Source: Pseudomonas sp. FP453
GTDB taxonomy: Bacteria > Pseudomonadota > Gammaproteobacteria > Pseudomonadales > Pseudomonadaceae
Assembly (NCBI RefSeq): GCF_030687495.1
Contig: NZ_CP117435.1
Span: forward strand, 992,001 to 1,056,000
DNA: 64,000 nt
Direction of reading: 5' to 3'
The position numbers and the translations under genes were made by a program. How positions within the stretch are numbered: the stretch's first letter is position 1; each line of letters opens with the position of its first letter. The notes under the pieces are model-generated. The model was given only the letters and a program-made list of their open reading frames with translations. It was not told the origin of the DNA and ran no database searches. Positions 39,074 through 49,119 of this stretch are shown here, piece by piece.

Positions 39074-39346
39074 TTACTCACCCTCATCAAAGAAATTGTT
39101 GATCAACGCCACCAGGGCGTCCATCGCTTCCTGCTCTTGCTCGCCCTCTGTCTTCAGGTGAATCCTGGTGCCCTTGCCGGCGGCCAGCATCATCATGGCC
39201 ATGATGCTTTTGCCATCGACCATGGATTCCGGGGTGCGCCCCGCACGGATCTGGCAGGGGAACTGCCCGGCAACGCCGACGAACTTCGCAGAAGCCCGGG
39301 CATGCAAGCCCAGCTTGTTGATGATTTCAATTTCCAGAGCGGGCAT
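39074..39346 (-). CDS. npr: HPr-like phosphocarrier protein NPr
   Basis: 90 residues. NPr (PtsO) carries phosphate from EI-Ntr to PtsN in the nitrogen phosphotransferase system, not to sugars. The active His15 lies in KLGLHARASAKF, and the regulatory Ser region is SIMAMMMLAAGKG. It is the last of ptsN-rapZ-npr downstream of rpoN, a standard order. The gap to rapZ is 16 bases. Confidence 0.95.
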   Translation of the reverse strand: MPALEIEIINKLGLHARASAKFVGVAGQFPCQIRAGRTPESMVDGKSIMAMMMLAAGKGTRIHLKTEGEQEQEAMDALVALINNFFDEGE

Positions 39347-39362
39347 CGCGGGGGTGATCCTT

Positions 39363-40220
39363 TCAGCTAAGGTCGCGGTGGCGAACCTGGACGTTCTTGA
39401 GGGTTTGTTGCAGTACCTGGCCCAGGCGTTCGGTCAGGTAGACCGAGCGGTGGTGGCCGCCAGTGCAGCCAATGGCAATGGTGACATAGGCCCGGTTGCT
39501 TGCGGCAAAGCGCGGCAGCCATTTGAGCAGGTAGCTGGAGATATCCTGGAACATCTCTTCGACATCCGGCTGCGCTGCCAGGTACTCGGCCACGGGCTGG
39601 TCCAGCCCGGACTGCTCACGCAGCTCGGGTTTCCAATAGGGGTTCGGCAGGCAACGCACATCGAACACCAGGTCGGCATCCACCGGCATGCCGCGCTTGA
39701 AGCCAAACGACTCGACGAGAAACGCGGTGCCAGGCTCCGGCTGATTCAGCAGGCGCAGCTTGATGGCGTCGCGCAGCTGGTACAGGTTGAGGCTGGTGGT
39801 GTTGATCTTGAGGTCGGCGAGGTCGATGATCGGCCCCAGCAACTTGGTTTCGTCTTCGATGGCTTCCGCCAGGGAACGATGCGGGCTGCTGAGGGGGTGG
39901 CGCCGGCGGGTTTCGGAAAAACGCTTGAGTAGCGTCTCTTCGTCGGCGTCCAGGTACAACACATCGCAATGTATGTGCTTGGCGCGAACTTCCTCAAGCA
40001 ATTGCGGGAACCGCTCAAGGTGGCTGGGCAGGTTGCGGGCATCGATCGACACGGCCACCAGGGGTTGCGCCAGTTCGGTATGGATCAGGGCACGTTCGGC
40101 CAGCTCCGGCAGCAAGCCGGCGGGCAGGTTGTCGATGCAGTAGAAACCGTTGTCCTCAAGCACGTTGAGGGCGGTGCTTTTACCCGAGCCGGAGCGGCCG
40201 CTGACGATGATCAAACGCAT
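39363..40220 (-). CDS. rapZ: RNase adapter protein RapZ
   Basis: 285 residues. The N-terminal kinase-like domain has a Walker A site at GRSGSGKST (about 8 to 16). The C-terminal RNA-binding domain contains [16 protein letters not shown]. In E. coli RapZ binds the GlmZ sRNA and hands it to RNase E, so it links glucosamine-6-phosphate supply to envelope synthesis; whether GlmZ has a counterpart here is not shown. It starts 2 bases after the ptsN stop, which implies tight coupling. Confidence 0.96.
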   Translation of the reverse strand: MRLIIVSGRSGSGKSTALNVLEDNGFYCIDNLPAGLLPELAERALIHTELAQPLVAVSIDARNLPSHLERFPQLLEEVRAKHIHCDVLYLDADEETLLKRFSETRRRHPLSSPHRSLAEAIEDETKLLGPIIDLADLKINTTSLNLYQLRDAIKLRLLNQPEPGTAFLVESFGFKRGMPVDADLVFDVRCLPNPYWKPELREQSGLDQPVAEYLAAQPDVEEMFQDISSYLLKWLPRFAASNRAYVTIAIGCTGGHHRSVYLTERLGQVLQQTLKNVQVRHRDLS

Positions 40221-40222
40221 GA

Positions 40223-40687
40223 TTACTGCCCGTTCTGTTCATCCAGGACAACCTGGTACAGCGCCTCGTTGCTGCTGGCACTGCGCAGTTTGTCGCGTAC
40301 TTCCTTGCGGTCGAGCATGCTGGCGATCTGACGGAGCAGTTCCAGGTGTGCATCGGTGGCGGCTTGCGGGACCAGCAGAACGAACAGCAGGTCAACCGGT
40401 GCGCCGTCGATGGCGTCGAAATCGATGGGGGCGTCCAGGTGCAACAGGGCGCTGACAGGTGCCTCACAGCTTTTGAGGCGGCAATGGGGAATGGCGATGC
40501 CGTTGCCAAAACCGGTGGAACCGAGTTTTTCACGGGCAATCAGAGCCTCGTACACATCTTGCATCTCCAGGTCAGGCACTTCGCGGCTGATCAGGTTGGC
40601 AATTTGTTCGAGGGCTTTCTTTTTGCTGCCGCCCGGCGCGTTCACGAGGGAACGGCCGGGGGTCAGGATGGTTTCAAGTCGAATCAT
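40223..40687 (-). CDS. ptsN: Nitrogen-regulatory PTS EIIA protein PtsN
   Basis: 154 residues, one PTS EIIA domain. The phosphorylated His68 lies in [12 protein letters not shown]. Unphosphorylated PtsN regulates potassium uptake, carbon stores and sigma-54-linked functions in pseudomonads; it does not transport sugar. The gene lies between hpf and rapZ in the rpoN cluster, with a 12-base gap to hpf. Confidence 0.96.
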   Translation of the reverse strand: MIRLETILTPGRSLVNAPGGSKKKALEQIANLISREVPDLEMQDVYEALIAREKLGSTGFGNGIAIPHCRLKSCEAPVSALLHLDAPIDFDAIDGAPVDLLFVLLVPQAATDAHLELLRQIASMLDRKEVRDKLRSASSNEALYQVVLDEQNGQ

Positions 40688-40699
40688 GGGTGGGGAGTG

Positions 40700-41005
40700 T
40701 TAGCGGCCTGTGCCCTGGAGAAGGCTCTGCTGCTTTTCCTTATGCTTTTTGATTTGGCGATCCAGCTTGTCGGTCAGGTCGTCAATGGCGGCATACATAT
40801 CTGAATGCTCGGCATTGGCGACGACTTCCCCGCCGGGTATACGCAAGGTGGCTTCGATTTTCTGCTTCAGCTTTTCGACAGTCATGATGACTTGCACGTT
40901 GGTGATCTTGTCGAAATGCCCCTCAATTCTTTTGAGTTTTTCGCCGATATAGGCGCGCAGCGGTTCGGTCACTTCCAGTTGGTGTCCACTGATGTTGACT
41001 TGCAT
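40700..41005 (-). CDS. hpf: Ribosome hibernation-promoting factor, short form
   Basis: 101 residues from ATG 41005 (MQVNISGHQLEVTEPLRAYI); the open frame back to 41059 adds 18 residues without support. HPF binds the 30S decoding region in stationary phase and promotes 100S dimers. This is the short S30AE-only form, as expected beside rpoN. AGGAGAAGC precedes the start. It lies 75 bases after rpoN; a GGTGGG-CCCACC hairpin is in the gap. Confidence 0.95.
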   Translation of the reverse strand: MQVNISGHQLEVTEPLRAYIGEKLKRIEGHFDKITNVQVIMTVEKLKQKIEATLRIPGGEVVANAEHSDMYAAIDDLTDKLDRQIKKHKEKQQSLLQGTGR

Positions 41006-41080
41006 ACAGCTTCTCCTTCGTTGCCAGTGCATAAAGCGGTGGGCAGGAATACCCACCACTGGAACGCTGTGGCCCGCCCG

Positions 41081-42574
41081 TCACATCAAACGCTTACGCT
41101 CGCTGGAAGGCGCGATCCCGAGGGACTCGCGGTACTTGGCGACGGTTCGACGGGCGACCTGAATGCCTTGTGCCTCCAGTAAACCAGCGATCTTACTGTC
41201 ACTCAATGGCTTTTTCTGATTTTCCGCGGCAACCAGTTTTTTGATGATCGCGCGAATCGCCGTGGACGAGCATTCGCCGCCTTCGGAGGTGCTGACGTGG
41301 CTGGAGAAAAAGTATTTCAGCTCATAAATACCCCGTGGGGTATGCATGAATTTTTGCGTGGTCACCCGGGAAATCGTCGATTCGTGCATGCCGACCGCTT
41401 CGGCGATGTCATGCAGCACCAGCGGTTTCATCGCTTCATCGCCATATTCCAGGAAGCCGCGCTGGTGCTCGACGATCTGGGTGGCGACTTTCATCAGGGT
41501 TTCGTTGCGGCTCTGCAGGCTCTTGATGAACCAGCGGGCCTCCTGCAACTGGTTGCGCATGAAGGTGTTGTCGGCGCTGGTGTCGGCGCGGCGCACGAAG
41601 CCGGCGTATTGCGGGTTGACCCGCAGGCGTGGAACCGATTCCTGGTTCAGCTCCACCAGCCAGCGCTCGTTGTCCTTGCGCACGATCACGTCAGGGACCA
41701 CGTACTCAGCTTCGCTGGACTCGATCTGCGAGCCCGGACGCGGGTTGAGGCTCTGCACCAGCTCGATGACCTGGCGCAGGTCGTCTTCCTTGAGCTTCAT
41801 GCGGCGCATCAACTGGCTGTAGTCGCGGCTGCCCAGCAGGTCGATGTAGTCAGTGACCAGGCGCTGGGCTTCAGCGAGCCAAAGGGTCTTGGCGGGCAGT
41901 TGGCGCAATTGCAGCAGCAGGCATTCGCTGAGGGTGCGGGCGCCAATACCGGCGGGCTCGAACTGCTGGATGCGGTGCAGGACGGCTTCGATCTCGTCCA
42001 GTTCGATGTCCAGCTCCGGGTCGAACGCTTCGAGGATCTCCTCCAGCGTCTCGTCCAGGTAGCCCTGGTTGTTGATGCAATCGATCAGGGTCACGGCGAT
42101 CAGGCGATCGGTGTCCGACATCGGCGCCAGGTTCAGTTGCCACAGCAGATGGCTCTGCAGGCTCTCGCCGGCGGAGGTGCGGGTGGTGAAGTCCCACTCG
42201 TCGTCATCGTTGCTGGGCAGGCTGCTGGCGCTGGTCTGGTAGACGTCTTCCCAGGCGGTGTCCACGGGAAGCTCGTTGGGAATGCGTTCGTTCCATTCGC
42301 CTTCTTCCAGGTTGTCCACCGTCGGGGCGGTTTCCTGGTAGGAGGGTTCCTGCACGTCGGAGTTGGGTTTTTGCTCGATGTTGTCGGCCAGCGGGTCTGC
42401 ATTATCGAAGTCGTCGCCTTCTTCCTGGCGTTCGAGCATCGGATTGGACTCCAGGGCCTCCTGGATTTCCTGTTGCAGGTCCAGGGTCGACAATTGGAGC
42501 AGGCGGATGGCCTGTTGCAGCTGCGGTGTCATCGTCAGCTGCTGGCCCATTCTCAGGACTAGCGATGGTTTCAT
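41081..42574 (-). CDS. rpoN: RNA polymerase sigma-54 factor RpoN
   Basis: 497 residues. Region I (1 to 50) is Gln- and Leu-rich ([20 protein letters not shown]) and meets the enhancer-binding ATPase. An acidic linker (about 55 to 110) follows. The core-binding domain runs to about 320, then a helix-turn-helix near 370 to 400. The RpoN box [10 protein letters not shown] lies close to the C terminus. Sigma-54 directs nitrogen, motility and carbon-source genes from -24/-12 promoters. It lies in the conserved lptB-rpoN-hpf-ptsN-rapZ order. Confidence 0.98.
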   Translation of the reverse strand: MKPSLVLRMGQQLTMTPQLQQAIRLLQLSTLDLQQEIQEALESNPMLERQEEGDDFDNADPLADNIEQKPNSDVQEPSYQETAPTVDNLEEGEWNERIPNELPVDTAWEDVYQTSASSLPSNDDDEWDFTTRTSAGESLQSHLLWQLNLAPMSDTDRLIAVTLIDCINNQGYLDETLEEILEAFDPELDIELDEIEAVLHRIQQFEPAGIGARTLSECLLLQLRQLPAKTLWLAEAQRLVTDYIDLLGSRDYSQLMRRMKLKEDDLRQVIELVQSLNPRPGSQIESSEAEYVVPDVIVRKDNERWLVELNQESVPRLRVNPQYAGFVRRADTSADNTFMRNQLQEARWFIKSLQSRNETLMKVATQIVEHQRGFLEYGDEAMKPLVLHDIAEAVGMHESTISRVTTQKFMHTPRGIYELKYFFSSHVSTSEGGECSSTAIRAIIKKLVAAENQKKPLSDSKIAGLLEAQGIQVARRTVAKYRESLGIAPSSERKRLM

Positions 42575-42759
42575 GGCAGGGGCTTAACACCTTATTCGCC
42601 GGCGCAATGCGCCATCCACGACAGGGCGCGTGAGCGCCAAACATAAGCAAATTATATGCCTGATATCGCGGGCTTTGCCTAGAGCGCGGTAACAATAAAA
42701 ATCCGGAAGTTCCTATTGATTTCCGCGCACCTTGGCAAACGGCCGTGACACCACGGTGT

Positions 42760-43485
42760 TTACAGGCGGAACTCGTGACCCAGGTACACTTCCTTCACCA
42801 GTTCGTTGGCCAGGATAGTGGCTGAATCGCCTTCGGCGATCAGTTGGCCATCGTTGACGATATACGCGGTTTCGCAGATATCGAGGGTTTCACGCACGTT
42901 GTGGTCGGTGATCAGTACGCCGATGCCCTTCGCCTTGAGGTGGTGGATGATCTGCTTGATATCGCCGACCGAAATCGGGTCGACGCCGGCAAACGGTTCG
43001 TCCAGCAGGATGAACTTCGGCGCGGTGGCCAGGGCGCGGGCGATTTCCACACGACGACGCTCACCACCGGACAAGCTCATGCCGAGGTTGTCGCGGATGT
43101 GGTTGATGTGGAATTCCTGCAACAGGCTTTCCAGCTCCTGGCGACGGCCGTCACGGTCGAGTTCCTTGCGGGTCTCGAGGATCGCCATGATGTTGTCGGC
43201 TACCGACAGTTTGCGGAAGATCGACGCCTCCTGTGGGAGATAGCCGATACCGGCCCGTGCACGACCGTGCATCGGCTGGTGGCTCACGTCCAGGTCGTCG
43301 ATCAGTACACGACCCTGATCCGCCTGGACCAGGCCGACGATCATATAGAAGCAGGTCGTCTTGCCGGCGCCGTTGGGGCCGAGCAAGCCGACGATCTGGC
43401 CGCTGTCGATCGACAGACTGACGTCACGCACGACCTGACGGCTTTTGTAGGCCTTGGCCAGATGCTGGGCTTTCAGGGTTGCCAT
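42760..43485 (-). CDS. lptB: LPS export ABC transporter ATP-binding protein LptB
   Basis: 241 residues. LptB is the ATPase of LptB2FG, which extracts LPS from the inner membrane. Walker A is [12 protein letters not shown] (about 35 to 46), the signature [16 protein letters not shown], Walker [14 protein letters not shown], and the His switch TDHNVRET. The start codon overlaps the lptA stop by one base. rpoN follows after a 185-base gap that should contain its own promoter. Confidence 0.98.
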   Translation of the reverse strand: MATLKAQHLAKAYKSRQVVRDVSLSIDSGQIVGLLGPNGAGKTTCFYMIVGLVQADQGRVLIDDLDVSHQPMHGRARAGIGYLPQEASIFRKLSVADNIMAILETRKELDRDGRRQELESLLQEFHINHIRDNLGMSLSGGERRRVEIARALATAPKFILLDEPFAGVDPISVGDIKQIIHHLKAKGIGVLITDHNVRETLDICETAYIVNDGQLIAEGDSATILANELVKEVYLGHEFRL

Positions 43486-44018
43486 TACTCGGCCTTCTTC
43501 TTCGGCTGGATAACCATGTCGATGCGCGGACGTGGTGCGGTCACCTTGGAGCCATTGGCGCGGCCGGCGTTGGCGATCTGCTTCACGGTGTCGTAGGTGA
43601 TTTTCTCGCCTTCCGTGGAGTTGCCGTCCGGGCTGAGCACCTTGGCCTGGTCGATCAGGACAATGCGGTTCTGCTGGGCGTGGTACTGGATGGTCTTGCC
43701 GTAGCCCTTCATCGGGCCGGTGTCGGTAGGCGACTGCTTCTGTTCGAAGTAGGCCAGGTTGCCCACCGAAGTCACCACGTCGATGTCGCCGGACTGGGTG
43801 CGAGTCAGTGTCACCGTATTGCCGGTGATCTTCATCGAGCCCTGGGTAATGATCACGCCGCCGGTGTAGGTGGCGACGCCTTGCTTGTCGTCCAGTTGCG
43901 CATCGTCAGCCGAAATGTGGATCGGTTGCTGGCTATCGTTCGGCAGAGCCCAGGCGCTCACGCTTCCCAGTGCTGCGCCCAGACTGAGCAAAATAGGGAG
44001 AGTTTTAACGAGCCTCAT
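43485..44018 (-). CDS. lptA: LPS transport periplasmic protein LptA
   Basis: 177 residues with a signal peptide ([24 protein letters not shown]). LptA is a beta-jellyroll (OstA-like) bridge protein that carries LPS across the periplasm between LptC and LptD. The repeat-like strands [21 protein letters not shown] and [14 protein letters not shown] fit the fold. It starts inside the end of lptC (14-base overlap) and ends on the lptB start, so lptCAB are tightly coupled. Confidence 0.96.
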   Translation of the reverse strand: MRLVKTLPILLSLGAALGSVSAWALPNDSQQPIHISADDAQLDDKQGVATYTGGVIITQGSMKITGNTVTLTRTQSGDIDVVTSVGNLAYFEQKQSPTDTGPMKGYGKTIQYHAQQNRIVLIDQAKVLSPDGNSTEGEKITYDTVKQIANAGRANGSKVTAPRPRIDMVIQPKKKAE

Positions 44019-44577
44019 ACTGTCCTCTTACGTTCGATAGCAGGTGTATCCTGCTTTCTTTCAAATACGCTTTCATTCCCTTGCCAGTCGATACCCCGCC
44101 AGCGCCGTCGATTCTAACGTCTTGCTCGGTCTGCGCATATTGCTTCTGCGGGAATACGGTCATGCGACTGCTGGTAATCACGGTGTCACGGTTTTTATCA
44201 TCGGTGCGCGCAACGCGTACCGAATCGATCAGTTCCACTTCGGTGCCGTCCGGGTTGACCTCGCCACGCTTGCTGGTGACGTGCCACGGAAACTCGGTGC
44301 TGCGGTAGATGTTCATGTCCGGGTTGGTCAGCAGGGTCACTTCGCTGGTCTTCACGTGCTCGACCTTGTCCGAGGTGATCTCGTACTGCACCTTGCCGTC
44401 CGGCAGGTACTGGATGCTGTACGCATTGGTGGCGTAATAGTCGATAGCGCCTTGATCAACCTGCGCGACAGGCTGGTCGAGAAAGCGCTCCGGGCTGATA
44501 TTCCAGTAGCCCACCGCCAGGAACAGCGCGGCGATGACCCCGAATAACAGGAAGTTGCGAATCTTTTTGCTCAGCAT
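44005..44577 (-). CDS. lptC: LPS export system protein LptC
   Basis: 190 residues. A single N-terminal membrane helix (about 8 to 24, IRNFLLFGVIAALFLAVGYW) anchors a periplasmic jellyroll that receives LPS from LptB2FG and passes it to LptA. SIQYLPDGKVQYEITSDKVEH fits the family. It lies between kdsC (8-base gap) and lptA (overlap), in the usual kdsD-kdsC-lptC-lptA-lptB order that joins Kdo supply to LPS export. Confidence 0.95.
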   Translation of the reverse strand: MLSKKIRNFLLFGVIAALFLAVGYWNISPERFLDQPVAQVDQGAIDYYATNAYSIQYLPDGKVQYEITSDKVEHVKTSEVTLLTNPDMNIYRSTEFPWHVTSKRGEVNPDGTEVELIDSVRVARTDDKNRDTVITSSRMTVFPQKQYAQTEQDVRIDGAGGVSTGKGMKAYLKESRIHLLSNVRGQYEAR

Positions 44578-44585
44578 AAAACGCT

Positions 44586-45110
44586 CTATAGGTAGGCGGC
44601 GTGGGCCGCTTCAAGGCTGCCTTGGGCACGCAGGATCAGCTCGCAGAACTCGCGGGCGGCACCTTCACCGCCGCGGGCGGTGGTGATGCCGTGGGCGTGC
44701 TCGCGAACAAACGCCGCCGCATTGGCGACGGCCATGCCCAGGCCGACCCGACGGATCACCGGCAGGTCAGGCAAGTCGTCGCCCAAGTAGGCGACCTGCT
44801 CATAGCTTAGGTTGAGTTGGCCAAGAAGCTCGTCCAGGACCACCAGTTTATCCTCGCGGCCCTGATACAGGTGAGGAATCCCCAGGTTTTGTGCGCGGCG
44901 TTCCACAACCGGGGTTTTCCGGCCGCTGATAATTGCCGTTTGCACGCCCGCCGCCATCAGCATCTTGATGCCTTGGCCGTCGAGGGTGTTGAAGGTCTTG
45001 AATTCGCTGCCATCTTCGAGGAAGTACAGGCGGCCGTCAGTCAGCACGCCGTCCACGTCGAAAATCGCCAATTTGATGTTTTTACCGCGTTGCAGCAGGT
45101 CGCTGGTCAT
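44586..45110 (-). CDS. kdsC: 3-deoxy-D-manno-octulosonate 8-phosphate phosphatase KdsC
   Basis: 174 residues, HAD superfamily class C0, normally a tetramer. It removes phosphate from Kdo-8-phosphate to give Kdo for the LPS inner core. Motif I is FDVDGVLTDG (the Asp pair), motif II TAIISGRKT, and motif IV YLGDDLPDLPVI. It starts immediately after the kdsD stop and precedes lptC. Confidence 0.97.
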   Translation of the reverse strand: MTSDLLQRGKNIKLAIFDVDGVLTDGRLYFLEDGSEFKTFNTLDGQGIKMLMAAGVQTAIISGRKTPVVERRAQNLGIPHLYQGREDKLVVLDELLGQLNLSYEQVAYLGDDLPDLPVIRRVGLGMAVANAAAFVREHAHGITTARGGEGAAREFCELILRAQGSLEAAHAAYL

Positions 45111-46085
45111 TTACATCACTCCCGCACGCAGCAAGTCGTGCATGTTCAAGGCGCCGATCGGGCAGTCGTTGCTGTCAACGACCACCAGCGCACCGATCTT
45201 GTGGTCTTCCATGATTTTCAAGGCTTCGGCCGCCAGCATCTCGGGGCGCGCGGTCTTGCCGTGGGGTGTCATCACGGCGTCGATGGTGGCCGTGTGGATG
45301 TCGATGGTGCGGTCCAGGGTGCGGCGCAGGTCGCCGTCCGTGAAGACGCCGGCCAGTTTGCCGTCGGCTTCCAGGATCACGGTCATGCCCAGGCCCTTGC
45401 GGGTCATTTCCATCAGCGCGTCCTTCAGCAGCGTGCCGCGCTGAACGTGGGGCAATTCGTCGCCCGAATGCATGACGTTTTCCACTTTCAGCAGCAGGCG
45501 ACGGCCCAGGGCACCGCCCGGGTGGGAAAACGCGAAGTCTTCTGCAGTAAAGCCGCGAGCTTCCAGCAACGCTACCGCCAAGGCGTCGCCCATGACCAGT
45601 GCGGCGGTGGTGGACGAGGTCGGCGCCAGGTTCAGCGGGCAGGCTTCGTGGGCCACGTGAACATTGAGGTTCACTTCGGCAGCCTTGGCCAGCGTCGAAT
45701 CGGGGTTGCCGGTGATGCTGATCATCTTGATGCCCAGGCGCTTGATCAGCGGCAGCAGGGTGACGATCTCGTTGGTGGTGCCCGAATTGGACAATGCCAG
45801 GATGATGTCATCCTTGGTGATCATGCCCATGTCGCCGTGGCTGGCTTCGGCCGGGTGTACGAAAAAGGCGGTGGTTCCGGTGCTGGCCAGGGTGGCGGCA
45901 ATCTTGTTGCCGACATGGCCGGATTTGCCCATGCCGACCACGACAACGCGGCCTTTGCTGGCCAGAATCATCTCGCAGGCGCGTACGAAATCCGCGTCGA
46001 TATGGGCCAGCAAGCCTTCTACGGCTTCAAGCTCAAGGCGGATGGTACGTTGTGCGGATTGAATAAGGTCGCTGGATTGGCTCAT
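45111..46085 (-). CDS. kdsD: Arabinose-5-phosphate isomerase KdsD
   Basis: 324 residues from ATG 46085 (MSQSSDLIQSAQRTIRLELE); 21 codons open upstream lack support. It converts ribulose-5-phosphate to arabinose-5-phosphate, the first step to Kdo. A SIS domain (about 40 to 175, VVVGMGKSGHVGNKIAATL and FVHPAEASHGDMGMI) is followed by two CBS domains (about 205 to 320). A -10-like TATAAT lies on the minus strand at 46120-46125 without a clear -35. It is divergent from the mla operon. Confidence 0.97.
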   Translation of the reverse strand: MSQSSDLIQSAQRTIRLELEAVEGLLAHIDADFVRACEMILASKGRVVVVGMGKSGHVGNKIAATLASTGTTAFFVHPAEASHGDMGMITKDDIILALSNSGTTNEIVTLLPLIKRLGIKMISITGNPDSTLAKAAEVNLNVHVAHEACPLNLAPTSSTTAALVMGDALAVALLEARGFTAEDFAFSHPGGALGRRLLLKVENVMHSGDELPHVQRGTLLKDALMEMTRKGLGMTVILEADGKLAGVFTDGDLRRTLDRTIDIHTATIDAVMTPHGKTARPEMLAAEALKIMEDHKIGALVVVDSNDCPIGALNMHDLLRAGVM

Positions 46086-46242
46086 GTCTGAAATCGTATA
46101 GCCTGACGAAAAGTCGGCGATTATAGCGGCAATGCGCAATTCCCTCACGCAAGTTCGTCAGGGTTTATTCGCAATGCCCGTGAGATTCATCTTAAGCAAC
46201 CCTTTTTCCCTGTCCTCTGTCTGAACAAGCGCGGTTCCGGCC

Positions 46243-46272
46243 TTGGGCGCGTTGTACCAGCGGTGATATAGT
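46243..46272 (+). promoter_or_regulatory. Candidate extended -10 promoter of mlaFEDCB
   Basis: TTGGGC (46243-46248) and TATAGT (46267-46272) are 18 bases apart, with TGA directly before the -10 as in extended -10 promoters. About 110 bases of leader follow, containing AACGT repeats and a perfect CAAACGTTTG palindrome (46327-46336). Confidence 0.5.
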
Positions 46273-46383
46273 TCGCCGCCAGTTCGGTCCGCCCAGCCCA
46301 TGGGGCTAACTATTGCGCGAACGTTGCAAACGTTTGTCGCAAACGTGGTGTCTGAGTGAGAGGCTGCATCCCAAGGAGTTTAG

Positions 46384-47193
46384 ATGAGTGCCGATAACGC
46401 CTACGCGGTCGAGCTGAAGGGTCTTACCTTCAAGCGCGGGACGCGCAGCATCTTCAATAACGTCGATATCCGCATTCCCCGCGGCAAGGTCACGGGCATC
46501 ATGGGGCCTTCCGGTTGCGGCAAGACCACCCTGCTGCGCCTGATGGGCATGCAATTGCGCCCGACTGCCGGCGAAGTGTGGGTCAACGGCCAGAACCTGC
46601 CGACGTTGTCGCGCAGCGATCTGTTCGATGCACGCAAGCACATGGGTGTGCTGTTTCAGAGCGGTGCGTTGTTCACCGACCTCGATGTTTTCGAAAACGT
46701 AGCGTTCCCGCTGCGGGTGCATACCCAGCTGTCCGATGAAATGATTCGTGACATCGTGTTGCTGAAACTGCAGGCCGTAGGGCTGCGTGGTGCCATCGAC
46801 CTGATGCCCGACGAGCTGTCCGGCGGCATGAAGCGTCGGGTGGCCCTGGCCCGCGCCATCGCCCTCGACCCACAGATCCTCATGTACGACGAGCCTTTCG
46901 TGGGCCAGGACCCGATCGCCATGGGCGTGCTGGTGCGCCTGATCCGCCTGCTCAACGATGCGCTGGGCATTACCAGTATCGTGGTGTCCCACGACCTGGC
47001 AGAAACCGCGAGCATTGCAGACTACCTTTATGTAGTCGGCGATGGCCAGGTGCTGGGGCAGGGCACGCCTGAAGAGCTGATGAACGCCGACAACCCGCGC
47101 ATTCGCCAATTCATGACGGGCGACCCCGATGGCCCGGTGCCTTTTCATTTTCCGGCAGCGGACTACCGCTCAGATCTTCTGGGGAAGCGTTGA
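46384..47193 (+). CDS. mlaF: Phospholipid ABC transporter ATP-binding protein MlaF
   Basis: 269 residues. MlaF powers the MlaFEDB complex, which returns stray phospholipid from the outer to the inner membrane and preserves outer-leaflet asymmetry. Walker [13 protein letters not shown], signature [15 protein letters not shown], Walker [14 protein letters not shown] and the switch SHDLAET are present. ATG 46384 has AAGGAG upstream. The mlaE start overlaps its stop codon. Confidence 0.97.
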   Translation: MSADNAYAVELKGLTFKRGTRSIFNNVDIRIPRGKVTGIMGPSGCGKTTLLRLMGMQLRPTAGEVWVNGQNLPTLSRSDLFDARKHMGVLFQSGALFTDLDVFENVAFPLRVHTQLSDEMIRDIVLLKLQAVGLRGAIDLMPDELSGGMKRRVALARAIALDPQILMYDEPFVGQDPIAMGVLVRLIRLLNDALGITSIVVSHDLAETASIADYLYVVGDGQVLGQGTPEELMNADNPRIRQFMTGDPDGPVPFHFPAADYRSDLLGKR

Positions 47194-47990
47194 TGCGCAA
47201 GACTTCACTTATCGAGAAGGTCCGCCTTTTCGGTCGCTCCGGCATCGACATCATCGAAGTGCTCGGCCGTTCGACGATTTTCCTCTTCCACGCCTTGCTC
47301 GGTCGCGGCGGCATTGGCGGCGGGTTTGGCCTGCTGATCAAGCAACTGCATGCCGTGGGCGTGATGTCCCTGGTGATCATCGTGGTCTCCGGGGTCTTTA
47401 TCGGCATGGTGCTGGCGTTGCAGGGCTTCAATATTCTCTCCAGCTACGGTTCGGAGCAGGCGGTAGGGCAGATGGTTGCCCTGACGCTGCTGCGTGAGCT
47501 GGGGCCGGTGGTCACCGCCTTGCTGTTTGCCGGGCGCGCAGGTTCTGCGCTGACCGCCGAGATCGGCAACATGAAGTCCACCGAGCAGTTGTCCAGCCTG
47601 GAAATGATCGGCGTGGACCCACTCAAGTACATTGTTGCCCCGCGCCTGTGGGCCGGCTTCATTTCCCTGCCTCTGCTGGCGATGATCTTCAGCGTGGTGG
47701 GTATCTGGGGCGGTTCGTGGGTGGCGGTGGACTGGCTGGGGGTCTACGACGGCTCCTACTGGGCCAACATGCAAAACAGCGTGACCTTCAGCGGTGACGT
47801 GCTCAATGGCATCATAAAGAGCATCGTCTTCGCCTTTGTAGTGACCTGGATCGCCGTATTCCAAGGCTACGACTGTGAGCCCACCTCAGAAGGGATCAGT
47901 CGCGCCACCACCAAGACCGTTGTGTACGCCTCGCTGGCGGTACTGGGCCTTGACTTCATTTTGACCGCCTTGATGTTTGGAGATTTCTGA
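47193..47990 (+). CDS. mlaE: Phospholipid ABC transporter permease MlaE
   Basis: 265 residues with five or six membrane helices, the MlaE/YrbE permease family. The core [30 protein letters not shown] stretch (written here with LREL) lies at about 100 to 125, and [17 protein letters not shown] near the C terminus is typical. It starts in TGATG with the mlaF stop and its own stop overlaps mlaD. It forms the membrane channel contacted by the MlaD hexamer. Confidence 0.96.
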   Translation: MRKTSLIEKVRLFGRSGIDIIEVLGRSTIFLFHALLGRGGIGGGFGLLIKQLHAVGVMSLVIIVVSGVFIGMVLALQGFNILSSYGSEQAVGQMVALTLLRELGPVVTALLFAGRAGSALTAEIGNMKSTEQLSSLEMIGVDPLKYIVAPRLWAGFISLPLLAMIFSVVGIWGGSWVAVDWLGVYDGSYWANMQNSVTFSGDVLNGIIKSIVFAFVVTWIAVFQGYDCEPTSEGISRATTKTVVYASLAVLGLDFILTALMFGDF

Positions 47991-48457
47991 TGCAAAACCG
48001 CACTGTGGAAATCGGTGTCGGCCTTTTCTTGCTGGCTGGCATCCTGGCTTTACTGTTGCTGGCCCTGCGAGTCAGCGGCCTTTCGGCCAGCCCCACCGCC
48101 GATACTTATAAACTTTACGCGTACTTCGACAATATCGCCGGTTTGACTGTCAGAGCTAAAGTGACCATGGCCGGTGTCACCATCGGCAAGGTCACGGCAA
48201 TCGATCTGGATCGCGACAGCTTCACCGGTCGAGTGACGATGCAGTTGGACAAGAAGGTAGATAATCTGCCGACTGACTCCACGGCATCTATCCTCACTGC
48301 GGGTCTGCTGGGCGAGAAGTACATCGGTGTCAGCGTGGGTGGGGAGACAGCCCTGCTCAAGGATGGCTCGACCATCCACGACACGCAGTCGTCGCTGGTG
48401 CTTGAGGACCTGATCGGTAAATTCCTGCTCAATACGGTCAATAAAGACGCCAAATGA
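47990..48457 (+). CDS. mlaD: Outer-membrane lipid asymmetry MCE protein MlaD
   Basis: 155 residues. One N-terminal membrane helix (VEIGVGLFLLAGILALLLLAL, about 5 to 25) anchors an MCE domain (about 38 to 120, YAYFDNIAGLTVRAKVTMAGV). MlaD forms a hexameric ring on MlaFE and takes lipid from MlaC. The C-terminal tail LVLEDLIGKFLLN forms the central pore helix. The order and overlaps with mlaE and mlaC fit the operon. Confidence 0.96.
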   Translation: MQNRTVEIGVGLFLLAGILALLLLALRVSGLSASPTADTYKLYAYFDNIAGLTVRAKVTMAGVTIGKVTAIDLDRDSFTGRVTMQLDKKVDNLPTDSTASILTAGLLGEKYIGVSVGGETALLKDGSTIHDTQSSLVLEDLIGKFLLNTVNKDAK

Positions 48458-48468
48458 GGAATCTGTTC

Positions 48469-49119
48469 ATGATCTCTACCTTGCGACGTGGCCTGCTGGT
48501 ACTGCTTGCAGCGCTGCCGCTGATGGCCAACGCGGCAGGTTCTGCGCACGAGCTGGTGCAGGACACGACCAACAAGATGTTGGCTGACCTGACGGCCAAC
48601 AAAGAACAGTACAAGCAAGACCCGACCAGGTTCTACGACGCGCTGAACACCATTGTCGGCCCGGTGGTCGATGCCGAAGGCATCTCCCGCAGCATCATGA
48701 CGGTCAAGTACTCGCGCAAGGCCACGCCTGCACAGATGCAGACCTTCCAGGAAAACTTCAAGAAGGGCCTGTTCCAGTTCTACGGCAACGCGCTGCTTGA
48801 GTACAACAACCAGGGCATTACCGTGGCGCCGCCAGGCGATGAGTCGGGCGATCGCACCAGCGTCAACATGACCGTCAAGGGCACCAACGGCGCGGTCTAC
48901 CCCGTGCAGTACACCCTGGAGAAGATCAACGGCGAGTGGAAACTGCGCAACGTGATCATCAACGGCATCAACATCGGCAAGCTGTTCCGTGACCAGTTCG
49001 CCGACGCCATGCAGCGCAATGGCAACGACCTGGACAAGACCATCAATGGTTGGGCCGGTGAAGTCGCCAAGGCCAAGGAAGAAACCGACAAGCAAGCTGC
49101 CGGGAAGCCAGCGCAATGA
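48469..49119 (+). CDS. mlaC: Phospholipid-binding periplasmic protein MlaC
   Basis: 216 residues from ATG 48469. This start has GAGGA nine bases upstream and gives a good signal peptide (MISTLRRGLLVLLAALPLMANA). An earlier ATG at 48454, which overlaps the mlaD stop, would add five residues but has no ribosome site. MlaC shuttles lipid between the MlaA complex in the outer membrane and MlaD. The family pattern SIMTVKYSRKATPAQMQTFQENFK is present. mlaB starts in its stop codon. Confidence 0.95.
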   Translation: MISTLRRGLLVLLAALPLMANAAGSAHELVQDTTNKMLADLTANKEQYKQDPTRFYDALNTIVGPVVDAEGISRSIMTVKYSRKATPAQMQTFQENFKKGLFQFYGNALLEYNNQGITVAPPGDESGDRTSVNMTVKGTNGAVYPVQYTLEKINGEWKLRNVIINGINIGKLFRDQFADAMQRNGNDLDKTINGWAGEVAKAKEETDKQAAGKPAQ

